This document shows positions 28,490-36,520 of a stretch of DNA of 64,000 nucleotides, piece after piece. The number at the start of each line of letters is the position of its first letter. The first letter of the stretch is position 1. A program made the position numbers and the translations under genes. Where the stretch lies: positions 434,001 to 498,000 of the forward strand of contig NZ_FMAJ01000003.1 in assembly GCF_900094625.1 (NCBI RefSeq), in the 5' to 3' direction. The notes under the pieces are model-generated. The model saw nothing but the letters and a program-made list of their open reading frames with translations, had not been told where the DNA came from and made no database searches. This stretch comes from Rhizobium aethiopicum. Its GTDB lineage: Bacteria; Pseudomonadota; Alphaproteobacteria; Rhizobiales; Rhizobiaceae.

Positions 28490-29107
28490 TTACCGCTGCA
28501 TTTCCAGCAGCGCTCGCAGCTTGTGGTGAATAGGAGCGGCGAGATATCGCGCTCGGTCCGCCTCCGAAAGCTGCCTGCCGAACGTTTTCATCAGCTCCGG
28601 CATCGTCACCCTTTTGCCTGAGAAGGGCTGATGCTCGACCGCAGTTCCGGCCTTGGCCACACCGCCGCGGATGACGCGGCAGTAGATGCCGGGGCGGGCG
28701 GCCACCGTATAGCGCTTGACGAACTTCGGATCGTTCATCCTTGCGGCAAAGGTGGCACAGGGAATGCGGCATGCGGTGACTTCGAGGATGAGATCGCCTG
28801 ATATGAACCGGTCGCCGACGGCGACGTCGCGATTGTCGAGATTTGAAATCACCATGTTTTCGCCGAAGGTGCCGGGTTCGTACGACCGGTCGAGCTCGCC
28901 CGCCCACCAGTCGAGCGTCAGCGATCCCTCGATATAAACCGCCTGATCGACGCCGCCATGGTGTTTGCGGTTGCAGATGGCATCGCCGACCAGTCCCTCG
29001 GCATCGATCATCACCGCGCCATTGACCGCATGTTTGAAGATGCCGGTCTTGTAGCTCTTGCCGGCCAGCCTTTCCGGATTGCCGATACAAAGCGCCAGTA
29101 TTTTCAT
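28490..29107 (-). CDS. MOSC-domain protein (YiiM-like)
   Basis: A 205-residue protein with a MOSC domain (about residues 20-160), the molybdenum-cofactor sulfurase C-terminal fold found in enzymes that handle sulfur or the Mo cofactor. Signatures are NRKHHGGVDQAVY, the YEPGTFGENMV segment and the conserved Cys in EVTACRIPCATF. The C-terminal part is the helical YiiM 3-alpha region. The ATG at 29107 gives MKILALCIGNPERL; longer in-frame readings upstream are antisense to recR. YiiM relatives reduce N-hydroxylated compounds, so detoxification is possible. It diverges from recR and is inserted between ybaB and recR. Confidence 0.87.
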   Translation of the reverse strand: MKILALCIGNPERLAGKSYKTGIFKHAVNGAVMIDAEGLVGDAICNRKHHGGVDQAVYIEGSLTLDWWAGELDRSYEPGTFGENMVISNLDNRDVAVGDRFISGDLILEVTACRIPCATFAARMNDPKFVKRYTVAARPGIYCRVIRGGVAKAGTAVEHQPFSGKRVTMPELMKTFGRQLSEADRARYLAAPIHHKLRALLEMQR

Positions 29108-29164
29108 GGGGCAGCCGATCCTTCCGCGATTCCGTTTTCGTTCCATATCAGTTAAGAACGGCGC

Positions 29165-29770
29165 ATGGCAAAACGAGTCACCGGCCCCGAAATCGAAAAA
29201 CTCATCCAGCTTCTGGCGAAGGTGCCGGGCCTCGGGCCACGTTCGGCCCGCCGGGCGGCACTGCATCTGATCAAGAAGAAGGACCAGCTGCTCGGGCCCC
29301 TGTCGCACGCGATGGGCGAGGCCTATGACAAGGTGAAGATCTGCTCGCGCTGCGGCAATGTCGACACCGTCGATCCCTGCACCGTCTGCACCGATACGCA
29401 GCGCGATCAATCCGTCATCATCGTGGTCGAAGACGTGTCGGACCTCTGGGCGTTGGAGCGGGCAGGAGCGATGAACGCCGCCTATCACGTGCTCGGCGGC
29501 ACGCTGTCGCCGCTCGATGGAATCGGGCCTGACGATCTCAACATTCGCGGGCTGGTCGATCGCATCGGCGAAGGCGGCATTCGCGAGCTGATCATCGCCG
29601 TCAACGCCACGGTCGAGGGGCAGACGACGGCGCATTACATCACCGACCAGTTGCAGGGGCTCGAGGTGAAGATCACGCGGCTGGCGCACGGCGTGCCGGT
29701 CGGCGGCGAGCTCGACTATCTCGACGAGGGCACGCTTGCGGCGGCGCTGCGGGCGCGGACGGCGATATGA
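29165..29770 (+). CDS. recR: Recombination mediator protein RecR
   Basis: A 201-residue protein that forms a ring around DNA and acts with RecF and RecO in gap repair. Order of elements: helix-hairpin-helix near [19 protein letters not shown], the Cys4 zinc finger [16 protein letters not shown], the Toprim core [16 protein letters not shown], and a C-terminal Walker-B-like stretch. All ligands are intact and length is standard. Its stop overlaps the start of the transglycosylase gene (ATGA). Confidence 0.98.
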   Translation: MAKRVTGPEIEKLIQLLAKVPGLGPRSARRAALHLIKKKDQLLGPLSHAMGEAYDKVKICSRCGNVDTVDPCTVCTDTQRDQSVIIVVEDVSDLWALERAGAMNAAYHVLGGTLSPLDGIGPDDLNIRGLVDRIGEGGIRELIIAVNATVEGQTTAHYITDQLQGLEVKITRLAHGVPVGGELDYLDEGTLAAALRARTAI

Positions 29771-31116
29771 GGGGATTGTATATGCTGAAATATAACCCCC
29801 TCTGCCCTGCCGGGCCCGGGGTCGAGCCACGGGTCTCGACCCGTCCTTCGGACCCCCACAAGGGGGGTGTTCCACGACGCCTGCGGATATTCGCACTCGC
29901 TATAACAGCCGCCCTCCTCCCTCTCCCCTCATACGCAGCCCCATCAAAAGCCGATGTCGAGGCGCAATTCGAAAAATGGGTGCGGAGCGACCTTTGGCCC
30001 GAGGCGAAGGCGGGCGGTGTCTCCGAGAAGACGTTCAGGGCCGCCTTCTCGGGCGTCACGCTGAACTGGAATCTGCCGGATCTCGCCCCGCCGGGTTTCC
30101 CGCCGCCGAAGGAGCAGAAGCAGACGCAGGCGGAATTTTCCTCGCCCGGTCCCTATTTCAACGAGGACCAGCTGAAGCGGCTCACCGCGACGGGACGCGG
30201 CTTTGCCGCGCAGTATAGCTCGACGCTGAAGCGGATCGAGAAGACCTATGGCGTGCCGGGCTCGATCGTGCTTGCCATCTGGGGTCGGGAGACGGGCTTC
30301 GGGGCCGCGAAGATCCCGAATTCGGCGATCGAGGTGCTGGCGACCAAGGCCTTCATGTCGACGCGCAAGGAGATGTTCCGCACCGAACTGGTGGCAGCTC
30401 TGCATATTCTCGACGGCGGTGACGTCGCGCCTGCCGAGTTCAAGAGCTCCTGGGCCGGCGCGCTCGGCCAGCCGCAATTCATGCCTACGAGCTATCTGAA
30501 ATATGCGGTGGATTTCGACGGCGACGGCCACCGCAACATCTGGACCTCGGTGCCGGATACGCTCGCCTCGATCGCCAATTACCTGGTCAAGAAGGGCTGG
30601 CAGCGCGACCGCGACTGGGGCTTCGAGGTGTCGATACCCCAAGCGGTCTCCTGCGCCCAGGAAGGACCGGATCTCGCAAAGCCGCTTTCGCACTGGGCCT
30701 CTCTCGGCATCCAGCGCATTTCCAGCAAGGCTTTTCCGCCGAGCGAAATGAAGGCTCAGGGGATGATGCTGGTTCCGGCCGGCCGCGACGGGCCGGAGTT
30801 CATCGTCACGCCGAATTTCTACATCATCAAGGAGTATAATAACTCCGACCTCTACGCGCTCTATATCGGCAATCTCGCCGACCGGATCGCCTTCAACGGC
30901 GGCGCCTTTGAGGGCCAATGGGGCGATGTCGGCAAGATGCTGCGTTCCGATGTCGCCGCGATGCAGAAGGCGCTGGAGCGGCAGGGCTACGACGTCGGCG
31001 GGTCCGATGGATTGCCGGGCTACAAGACGCGGCGGTCGATCGGCCAGTGGCAGGCGAAGAACGGCATGAAGCCGACATGCTTTCCTGAAGCAACGATGAA
31101 GGGCAAGCTGAAGTAA
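29767..31116 (+). CDS. Lytic murein transglycosylase (MltB-like, with peptidoglycan-binding domain)
   Basis: A 449-residue periplasmic enzyme that cleaves glycan strands to form 1,6-anhydromuramyl ends. The catalytic Glu is in [13 protein letters not shown] (about residue 175), with the Gln-rich [20 protein letters not shown] loop typical of the SLT_2/MltB family. A PG_binding_1 domain (about 375-440) follows. The signal peptide ([22 protein letters not shown], about residues 37-58 overall) is displaced inward by a leader of about 36 residues encoded by an intergenic-repeat-like sequence. ATG 29767 (ATGA with recR) and ATG 29782 are possible starts. Whether this leader is translated, and whether export still works, is unclear. 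Confidence 0.87.
   Translation: MRGLYMLKYNPLCPAGPGVEPRVSTRPSDPHKGGVPRRLRIFALAITAALLPLPSYAAPSKADVEAQFEKWVRSDLWPEAKAGGVSEKTFRAAFSGVTLNWNLPDLAPPGFPPPKEQKQTQAEFSSPGPYFNEDQLKRLTATGRGFAAQYSSTLKRIEKTYGVPGSIVLAIWGRETGFGAAKIPNSAIEVLATKAFMSTRKEMFRTELVAALHILDGGDVAPAEFKSSWAGALGQPQFMPTSYLKYAVDFDGDGHRNIWTSVPDTLASIANYLVKKGWQRDRDWGFEVSIPQAVSCAQEGPDLAKPLSHWASLGIQRISSKAFPPSEMKAQGMMLVPAGRDGPEFIVTPNFYIIKEYNNSDLYALYIGNLADRIAFNGGAFEGQWGDVGKMLRSDVAAMQKALERQGYDVGGSDGLPGYKTRRSIGQWQAKNGMKPTCFPEATMKGKLK
29796..29868 (+). repeat. Fragment of a dispersed GC-rich palindromic repeat, in frame in the transglycosylase 5' end
   Basis: Begins CCCCCTCTGCCCTGCCGGGC and ends CCCCCACAAGGGGGG, the same two blocks as in the arms of the element at 62053-62257. 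Between them lies a separate hairpin, GGTCGAG / CTCGACC. The sequence sits exactly between the recR stop and the encoded signal peptide. Confidence 0.7.
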
Positions 31117-31121
31117 CGACG

Positions 31122-31577
31122 TCAGAGCGTGCGCTTCAGGCCTTCGTGGCTGGCGACGAAGCCGAGCTTCTCATAGAAGCGGATCGAGTTTTTCCGCGTC
31201 TTGTCCGATGTCAGCTGCACGAGGCCGCAGCCGCGCTCGACGCATTGGGCGATCGCCCATTCGATGAATTGCGCACCGAGGCCCGCGCCGCGAAACTCTC
31301 TTGCGATACGCACGCTTTCGATCTGACCGCGCCACATGCCGGTCCGGGAGAGGCCGGGAAGAAAGCTCAGCTGCAGGCAGCCGACGACATGGCCAGCCGC
31401 GTCGATTGCCACGGCCAGCAACTGGTTGGCATCCGCCTCGATTGCGGTGAAGGCCGAGAGATAACGTGGATCGACGGGATCGGAGACGATTTCCCTGGTG
31501 CCGCCGAGATCGTCGTCGGCCAAGAGTCGGACGATGGCGGCGAGATCGGCTTGGCGGGCGAGCCTGAAACTGGACAT
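31122..31577 (-). CDS. GNAT-family N-acetyltransferase
   Basis: A 151-residue acetyl-CoA-dependent acetyltransferase. Motif A is ESVRIAREFRGAGLGAQFIE (about residues 89-108, with R-x-x-G-x-G), followed by CGLVQLTSDKTRKNSIRFYEKLGF, the C-terminal NxxxxxFYEKLGF signature. The ATG at 31577 was chosen over TTG at 31589 because it follows GAGAACGACC and preserves the family start MSSFRLARQADL. It lies 8 nt behind the MFS gene, so the two are cotranscribed. It ends 5 nt from the convergent transglycosylase stop. Substrate unknown. Confidence 0.88.
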   Translation of the reverse strand: MSSFRLARQADLAAIVRLLADDDLGGTREIVSDPVDPRYLSAFTAIEADANQLLAVAIDAAGHVVGCLQLSFLPGLSRTGMWRGQIESVRIAREFRGAGLGAQFIEWAIAQCVERGCGLVQLTSDKTRKNSIRFYEKLGFVASHEGLKRTL

Positions 31578-31585
31578 GGTCGTTC

Positions 31586-33217
31586 TCAATGATGCAGGTC
31601 GACCGGCGCCTTGTGGAAGACGTCGTCATCGGGCGGAATGGCCTGGCGCTCGATCATACGGTGGACATGGGGCGGGCCTTCGCCGCGGTGGAGCGCGCGC
31701 AGCCTGTCGATGTTTTCGGCATCGGCCTGCGTGCGCCGCTGGTTGTGTCTGATATATTCGACCCAGGTCGGCGTATGGTAGCTTTCCGTCCACAGCCCGG
31801 GATTTTCCAGATCGCGCATCAGCGCCCAATGCCGGGCGCCGTCGCGGATGCGGATACGGCGGCGCTCCCCCATCAGCGCCATGAACTCGGCCAGGTCGTC
31901 GTCGGCAATCTCGTAATCGACCTGGATGACGATCGGGCCGCTGCGCGGCGTGATGTCGAGGCTGAGCGCCGGCGCGGTGAAGCGGTTCAAGGGGTCGAGA
32001 TTGAGCGAGGCGAAGGCCGGCATGGAAAAACGCAGGCCGATGACAATGCCGAGCAGCATGACCACTGACGACATCAGCAGCGCATCGGCGACGCCATAGC
32101 GATCGGCAGCGACGCCCCATAGCCAGCTGCCGCCGGCGATGCCGCCGAAGGTGACAGTCTGGTAGAGCGACAGCGCGCGGCCGACCACCCACCGCGGCGT
32201 CGAGAGCTGAACGATGGTGTTGAAAAGCGAGAGCGCCGAGACCCAGCAGGCGCCGGCGACCAGCAAGCCGGCTGAGGTGAGGACGGCGCTCGGGCTGACG
32301 GCGGCGACGACGGCACTCAGCGCAAAACCGGCAAAGGCCAGGCGGATGATCGTCTCGCTGGACAGCGCCTGGCGCATTCTCGCACTCAGCATCGCACCAC
32401 CGATCGCGCCGATGCCGAAGGCGCCGAGCATGAAGCCGTAGGTCAGCGGGCCGCCTGCGACAAGATGAAGGGCGACGACCGGCAGCAGCGCTAGAATCGA
32501 GCTCGCGCCGATGCCGAAGATCAGCCCTCGCACCAGGACCTTTTCAAGATTGGGCGACATCGAGACATAACGCAGGCCGGCGAAGATGGCGCTGCCCAGC
32601 GCCTCCCGCGGCAGGGTGGAGACGGGCGTATTCGGACGCCAGCGCAGCAGGGCGTAGATCAGGGCGAGGTAACTTGCGGTGTTCACCGCAAAGGCCGCGG
32701 CAGCACCCGCTGCCGCCACGATGACGCCGCCGATCGCCGGACCGACGCTGCGGGTGATGTTGAAGCCCATGCTGTTCAGCGTGACGGCGCCCGGCAGGTC
32801 GGCGCGCGGCACCATGTCGCCGACGGAGGCCTGCCAGGAGGGATTGTTGAGCGCGGTACCGCAGCCGATCAGGAAGGTGAAGAAGAGCAGCAGCCAGGGG
32901 GTGACCCAACCGAGAAGGGCGGCGGCCGTCAGTAACGCCGACACGATGAGCATCATGCACTGCGCCGTCAGCATGACCCGGCGGCGGTCGTAATTGTCGG
33001 CAAGCGCGCCCGATATCAGGGAAAACAGCATGATCGGCAGCGCCGTCGACGTCTGCACCAGCGCGACCATGTCCTCCGAGGCGGTGATCGTCGTCATCAT
33101 CCAGGCAGCCCCCACCGCCTGGATCAGGCCGCCGAAATTCGAGGAAAGGCTCGCAAACCAGATTGCGCGATAGGTATCGTGCCGCAACGGCGCCAATGTC
33201 GACGAAGTATGCGCCAC
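31586..33217 (-). CDS. MFS transporter with a C-terminal cytosolic domain
   Basis: A 543-residue major facilitator of the MFS_3 (EntS-like exporter) group. About twelve hydrophobic segments fill residues 20-400, with the loop motif GALADNYDRRRVM between spans 2 and 3. The last 130 or so residues form a soluble domain (from about VQVDYEIADDDLAEFMALMG), with an ALMRDLENPGLWTESYHTPTW segment resembling an ABM/NIPSNAP-like fold. The start is GTG at 33217 with a perfect GGAGG four nt away; longer readings lack a ribosome site. Known relatives export siderophores or drugs. A GNAT gene follows in the same operon, so modification plus export of a compound is possible. Confidence 0.87.
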   Translation of the reverse strand: MAHTSSTLAPLRHDTYRAIWFASLSSNFGGLIQAVGAAWMMTTITASEDMVALVQTSTALPIMLFSLISGALADNYDRRRVMLTAQCMMLIVSALLTAAALLGWVTPWLLLFFTFLIGCGTALNNPSWQASVGDMVPRADLPGAVTLNSMGFNITRSVGPAIGGVIVAAAGAAAAFAVNTASYLALIYALLRWRPNTPVSTLPREALGSAIFAGLRYVSMSPNLEKVLVRGLIFGIGASSILALLPVVALHLVAGGPLTYGFMLGAFGIGAIGGAMLSARMRQALSSETIIRLAFAGFALSAVVAAVSPSAVLTSAGLLVAGACWVSALSLFNTIVQLSTPRWVVGRALSLYQTVTFGGIAGGSWLWGVAADRYGVADALLMSSVVMLLGIVIGLRFSMPAFASLNLDPLNRFTAPALSLDITPRSGPIVIQVDYEIADDDLAEFMALMGERRRIRIRDGARHWALMRDLENPGLWTESYHTPTWVEYIRHNQRRTQADAENIDRLRALHRGEGPPHVHRMIERQAIPPDDDVFHKAPVDLHH

Positions 33218-33328
33218 GTTTCCTCCCGCTTTGTCATCGCGCCCATCGGCAATATATGCGCAAGACGTTCGCTGGCCATAGCCTTCGTTCACCTTGCCGG
33301 AAGCGAATTGGCGGAATTGGCCGCAGAC

Positions 33329-33357
33329 CTTGCAATTTGGTAAAAACCCGACTATAT
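33329..33357 (+). promoter_or_regulatory. Housekeeping promoter of the rimP-nusA-infB operon
   Basis: CTTGCA (33329-33334), exactly 17 nt, then CTATAT (33352-33357): an almost perfect rhizobial sigma-70 promoter. The start would be near 33364, upstream of the terminator-like hairpin at 33385-33415. Confidence 0.8.
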
Positions 33358-33384
33358 GGCTCTCAAATTCTTGATCGCTTGATG

Positions 33385-33415
33385 AAGAGTGGGCCGCAAG
33401 GACCCGCTCTTTTTT
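33385..33415 (+). terminator. Terminator-like hairpin in the rimP leader (candidate attenuator)
   Basis: Stem AAGAGTGGGCC / GGACCCGCTCTT with one wobble and one A bulge, a GCAA loop and a run of six T. It lies between the promoter at 33329-33357 and rimP (33463). No rightward gene upstream needs it, so it should terminate some of the operon's own transcripts. Confidence 0.7.
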
Positions 33416-33462
33416 ATTAGCTCGATCGCCTGAACAGCTTGAAATTGCGAGGAGCGCACCGC

Positions 33463-34068
33463 TTGTCGGACATGACGAACGCAGACAACGAACTTGAGCC
33501 GCGGCTAATTACCGAGACCGGGCTTGACCAGCGTCTTGCCGATATCATCGAACCCGTTCTCATCGGACTGGGCTTCCGGCTCATCCGCGTGCGCATGCTG
33601 AACCAGAACGGTGCGACCATGCAGGTCATGGCCGAGCGCAACGACGGCACGATGACGGTCGAGGACTGCGAAGAAGTCTCGATGGCGATTTCTCCCGTCC
33701 TCGATGTGGAAGATCCGATCGATAAAGAGTATCATCTCGAAGTGTCTTCGCCCGGCATCGACCGCCCGATGGTGCGGAAATCCGATTTCGTTCGCTGGCA
33801 AGGTCACCTGGTGAAATGCGAGACGTCGATCATGATCGACAACCGCAAGCGCTTCCGCGGCAAGATCGTCGAAGCAGACGCAAATGGTTTCACGCTCGAG
33901 CGTGACCAGGTTGCCTATGGGGAAGAGCAGAAGGTCACCATTCCCTTCACGGCGCTTAGCGATGCGAAGCTCATTTTGACCGACGATCTGATCCGCGATG
34001 CGTTGCGCGCCGACAAGCTGGCGAAAGCGCAGGCCGCCAACCAGAACGAAGCGGACGAGCAGGAATAA
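33463..34068 (+). CDS. rimP: Ribosome maturation factor RimP
   Basis: A 201-residue factor for late 30S assembly. The N-terminal domain contains the [12 protein letters not shown] stretch and the [13 protein letters not shown] motif, followed by a C-terminal SH3-like domain from about residue 100 (GHLVKCETS ... GFTLERDQV). An acidic/Gln-rich tail closes it. The start is probably TTG at 33463, 9 nt after GAGGAG; the ATG at 33472 is the alternative but is 18 nt from that site. First gene of the rimP-nusA-ylxR-infB operon. Confidence 0.95.
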   Translation: MSDMTNADNELEPRLITETGLDQRLADIIEPVLIGLGFRLIRVRMLNQNGATMQVMAERNDGTMTVEDCEEVSMAISPVLDVEDPIDKEYHLEVSSPGIDRPMVRKSDFVRWQGHLVKCETSIMIDNRKRFRGKIVEADANGFTLERDQVAYGEEQKVTIPFTALSDAKLILTDDLIRDALRADKLAKAQAANQNEADEQE

Positions 34069-34127
34069 CCGATCAACAGACCGCTCCAGGGACGGGAACC
34101 CCGGGGTAAAGACGGAGAAACAAGACA

Positions 34128-35729
34128 ATGGCAGTCAGTGCGAACCGGCTCGAACTTCTGCAGATCGCAGATGCAGTGGCGCGCGAAAAGGTCATCGACC
34201 GCGAGATCGTGCTTGCCGCAATGGCTGACGCCATCCAGAAGGCGGCACGCTCGCGTTACGGCACCGAATCCAACATCCGGGCCGACATCAATCCGAAGAC
34301 CGGCGAAATCCGGCTGCAGCGCCTGCTCGAAGTCGTCGACAAGGCCGAGGATTATTCGACGCAGATCCCGCTGGAGCTTGCCCGCGACCGCAATCCCGAC
34401 GCCGCTCTCGGCGATTTCATCGCTGATCCGCTGCCGCCGATGGACTTCGGCCGCATCGCCGCACAGTCCGCCAAGCAGGTGATCGTGCAGAAGGTGCGTG
34501 AAGCCGAGCGCGACCGCCAGTTCGACGAATTCAAGGACCGCGTCGGCGAAATCGTCAACGGCACCGTCAAGCGAGTCGAATACGGCAATGTCATCGTCGA
34601 CCTCGGCCGTGGCGAAGGCATCATTCGCCGCGACGAAATGATCCCGCGCGAGAACGTGCGCTATGGCGATCGCGTCCGCGCTTACGTCTATGACGTCCGC
34701 CGCGAGCAGCGCGGCCCGCAGATCTTCCTGTCGCGCACGCATCCGCAGTTCATGGTGAAGCTCTTCACCATGGAAGTGCCCGAAATCTACGACGGCATCA
34801 TCCAGGTGAAGTCGGTCGCCCGCGATCCGGGCTCGCGCGCCAAGATCGCCGTGATCTCGAACGATAGTTCGATCGACCCGGTCGGCGCCTGCGTGGGTAT
34901 GCGCGGTTCGCGCGTCCAGGCCGTCGTCGGCGAACTCCAGGGCGAGAAGATCGACATCATCCCGTGGAGCCAAGACCCGGCGACCTTCGTCGTCAACGCC
35001 CTGCAGCCGGCTGAAGTCGCCAAGGTCGTTCTCGACGAAGATGCCGAGCGCATCGAAGTCGTCGTTCCCGACGAGCAGCTGTCGCTTGCGATCGGCCGCC
35101 GCGGTCAGAATGTCCGCCTCGCCTCGCAGCTGACCGGCTGGGATATCGACATCATGACGGAGGCCGAGGAATCGGAGCGCCGCCAGAAGGAATTCAACGA
35201 GCGCACCAACCTGTTCATGGACTCGCTCGATGTCGACGAAATGGTCGGCCAGGTTCTGGCATCGGAAGGTTTTGCCGCAGTCGAAGAACTGGCTTATGTC
35301 GATCTCGACGAAATCTCCTCGATCGACGGTTTCGACGAAGAGACGGCGCAGGAAATCCAGCAGCGCGCCCGCGAATTCCTCGAGCGTCTCGAAGCCGAGA
35401 TGGACGAGAAGCGCAAGGCGCTCGGCGTCGAGGACGAACTGCGCCAGATCGACGGCATGACCGCCCAGATGATGGTGGCGCTCGGCGAAGACGGCATCAA
35501 GACGATCGAAGACTTCGCGGGTTGCGCCGCCGATGACCTCGTCGGCTGGACGGAACGCAAGAACGGCGAAACGAAGAAGTTCGAAGGCCTGTTCTCGAAG
35601 TTCGACGTCTCGCGCGTCGAGGCCGAACAGATGATCGTCCAGGCTCGCCTCGCAGCCGGCTGGATCACGGAAGAGGACCTGGCGAAGGGGGCCGAAGAAG
35701 AGGTCACCGAAGCCGAACAGGAAGCATGA
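34128..35729 (+). CDS. nusA: Transcription termination/antitermination factor NusA
   Basis: A 533-residue RNA-polymerase-binding factor affecting pausing, termination and antitermination. The N-terminal domain begins RLELLQIADAVAREKVIDRE. An S1 domain spans about 135-200 (NGTVKRVEYGNVIVDLGRGE). Tandem KH domains lie at about 230-345, including VGACVGMRGSRVQAV and LAIGRRGQNVRLASQLTG. The C-terminal region has helix-hairpin-helix/AR-like repeats and an acidic tail ending AEQEA. Length and order are normal for alphaproteobacteria. The stop overlaps the ylxR-type gene start (ATGA). Confidence 0.98.
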   Translation: MAVSANRLELLQIADAVAREKVIDREIVLAAMADAIQKAARSRYGTESNIRADINPKTGEIRLQRLLEVVDKAEDYSTQIPLELARDRNPDAALGDFIADPLPPMDFGRIAAQSAKQVIVQKVREAERDRQFDEFKDRVGEIVNGTVKRVEYGNVIVDLGRGEGIIRRDEMIPRENVRYGDRVRAYVYDVRREQRGPQIFLSRTHPQFMVKLFTMEVPEIYDGIIQVKSVARDPGSRAKIAVISNDSSIDPVGACVGMRGSRVQAVVGELQGEKIDIIPWSQDPATFVVNALQPAEVAKVVLDEDAERIEVVVPDEQLSLAIGRRGQNVRLASQLTGWDIDIMTEAEESERRQKEFNERTNLFMDSLDVDEMVGQVLASEGFAAVEELAYVDLDEISSIDGFDEETAQEIQQRAREFLERLEAEMDEKRKALGVEDELRQIDGMTAQMMVALGEDGIKTIEDFAGCAADDLVGWTERKNGETKKFEGLFSKFDVSRVEAEQMIVQARLAAGWITEEDLAKGAEEEVTEAEQEA

Positions 35730-36418
35730 TGACCGCGCATGAGCCGAACGCTCTGCCTGAAGACGACGATCTTGCAGGTTATGACGTGAACGGGCGCATG
35801 TGCATCGTGACGCGCGAAAGCGGATCGCCGGAAGAGCTGATCCGCTTCGTCGCCGCTCCCGATGGAACCGTCGTCGCCGACCTGAAGCGCGAGCTTCCGG
35901 GACGCGGATGCTGGGTGAAAGTCGACCGGTCGCTGGTCGACAGGGCGGTGGCGAAGAAGCTCTTCGCCCGCGCCCTGAAAGCGGAAGTGAGGGCGGCGGA
36001 CGATCTCGGCGCCAGCGTCGACCGGCTGCTGGCGGCGCAATTGATGCAGATGATGAATATGGCGCGCAAAGCCGGCCAGTTCGTCAGCGGCGCCTCGAAA
36101 GTGGATGCCGCGGTCAGAAGTGGAGCAGCCCTTGCGGTGTTTCACTCGACTGACGCAGCGGACGACGGAGTCCGAAAAATCGACCAGGCCCGCAAGGCCT
36201 GGCACCTCGGAATGGAGACCGAGGAGGAGATACCTTCCTACCGTTTCTTCTCGGAGAGCGAAATGGAGGGCCTGATGGGCCAGAATGCTTTTATCCATGC
36301 CGCAGTGCTTGCAGGGCAGGCGGGTGAGGGTGTAGTGAAGCGCGCAAAGATGCTCGAACAGTACCGTATTGGCGGTCAGTCCCGGGCAGCGGGCGGCGCT
36401 GGCCGGCAAAAACAATGA
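35726..36418 (+). CDS. YlxR (DUF448)/L7Ae-like RNA-binding protein
   Basis: A 230-residue two-domain protein. The YlxR domain (about residues 18-95) contains RMCIVTRESGSPEELIRFV and the GRGCWVKVDR motif. The second half (about 105-195) is L7Ae/YlxQ-like, with LMQMMNMARKAGQFVSGASK. In Bacillus these are two separate proteins of the nusA-infB operon; here they are fused, as is common in alphaproteobacteria. A role at the ribosome or with RNase P is suggested by family work, not by this sequence. ATGA overlap with nusA indicates translational coupling. Confidence 0.93.
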   Translation: MMTAHEPNALPEDDDLAGYDVNGRMCIVTRESGSPEELIRFVAAPDGTVVADLKRELPGRGCWVKVDRSLVDRAVAKKLFARALKAEVRAADDLGASVDRLLAAQLMQMMNMARKAGQFVSGASKVDAAVRSGAALAVFHSTDAADDGVRKIDQARKAWHLGMETEEEIPSYRFFSESEMEGLMGQNAFIHAAVLAGQAGEGVVKRAKMLEQYRIGGQSRAAGGAGRQKQ

Positions 36419-36520
36419 GGCGGTCACCGGCATCGGCCGGTCTCATTCTCATTGATCGACAGTATTTGAACGACAGGGTCTGATCTAGTCATCGCTCCCT
36501 GTCCGAAGGAACGGGAACGA

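Noticed and set aside
33356..33382. Eight-codon leader peptide before the rimP hairpin
   Set aside because: Its ATG lies within the -10 box, upstream of the expected transcription start, so it would not be translated from that promoter.
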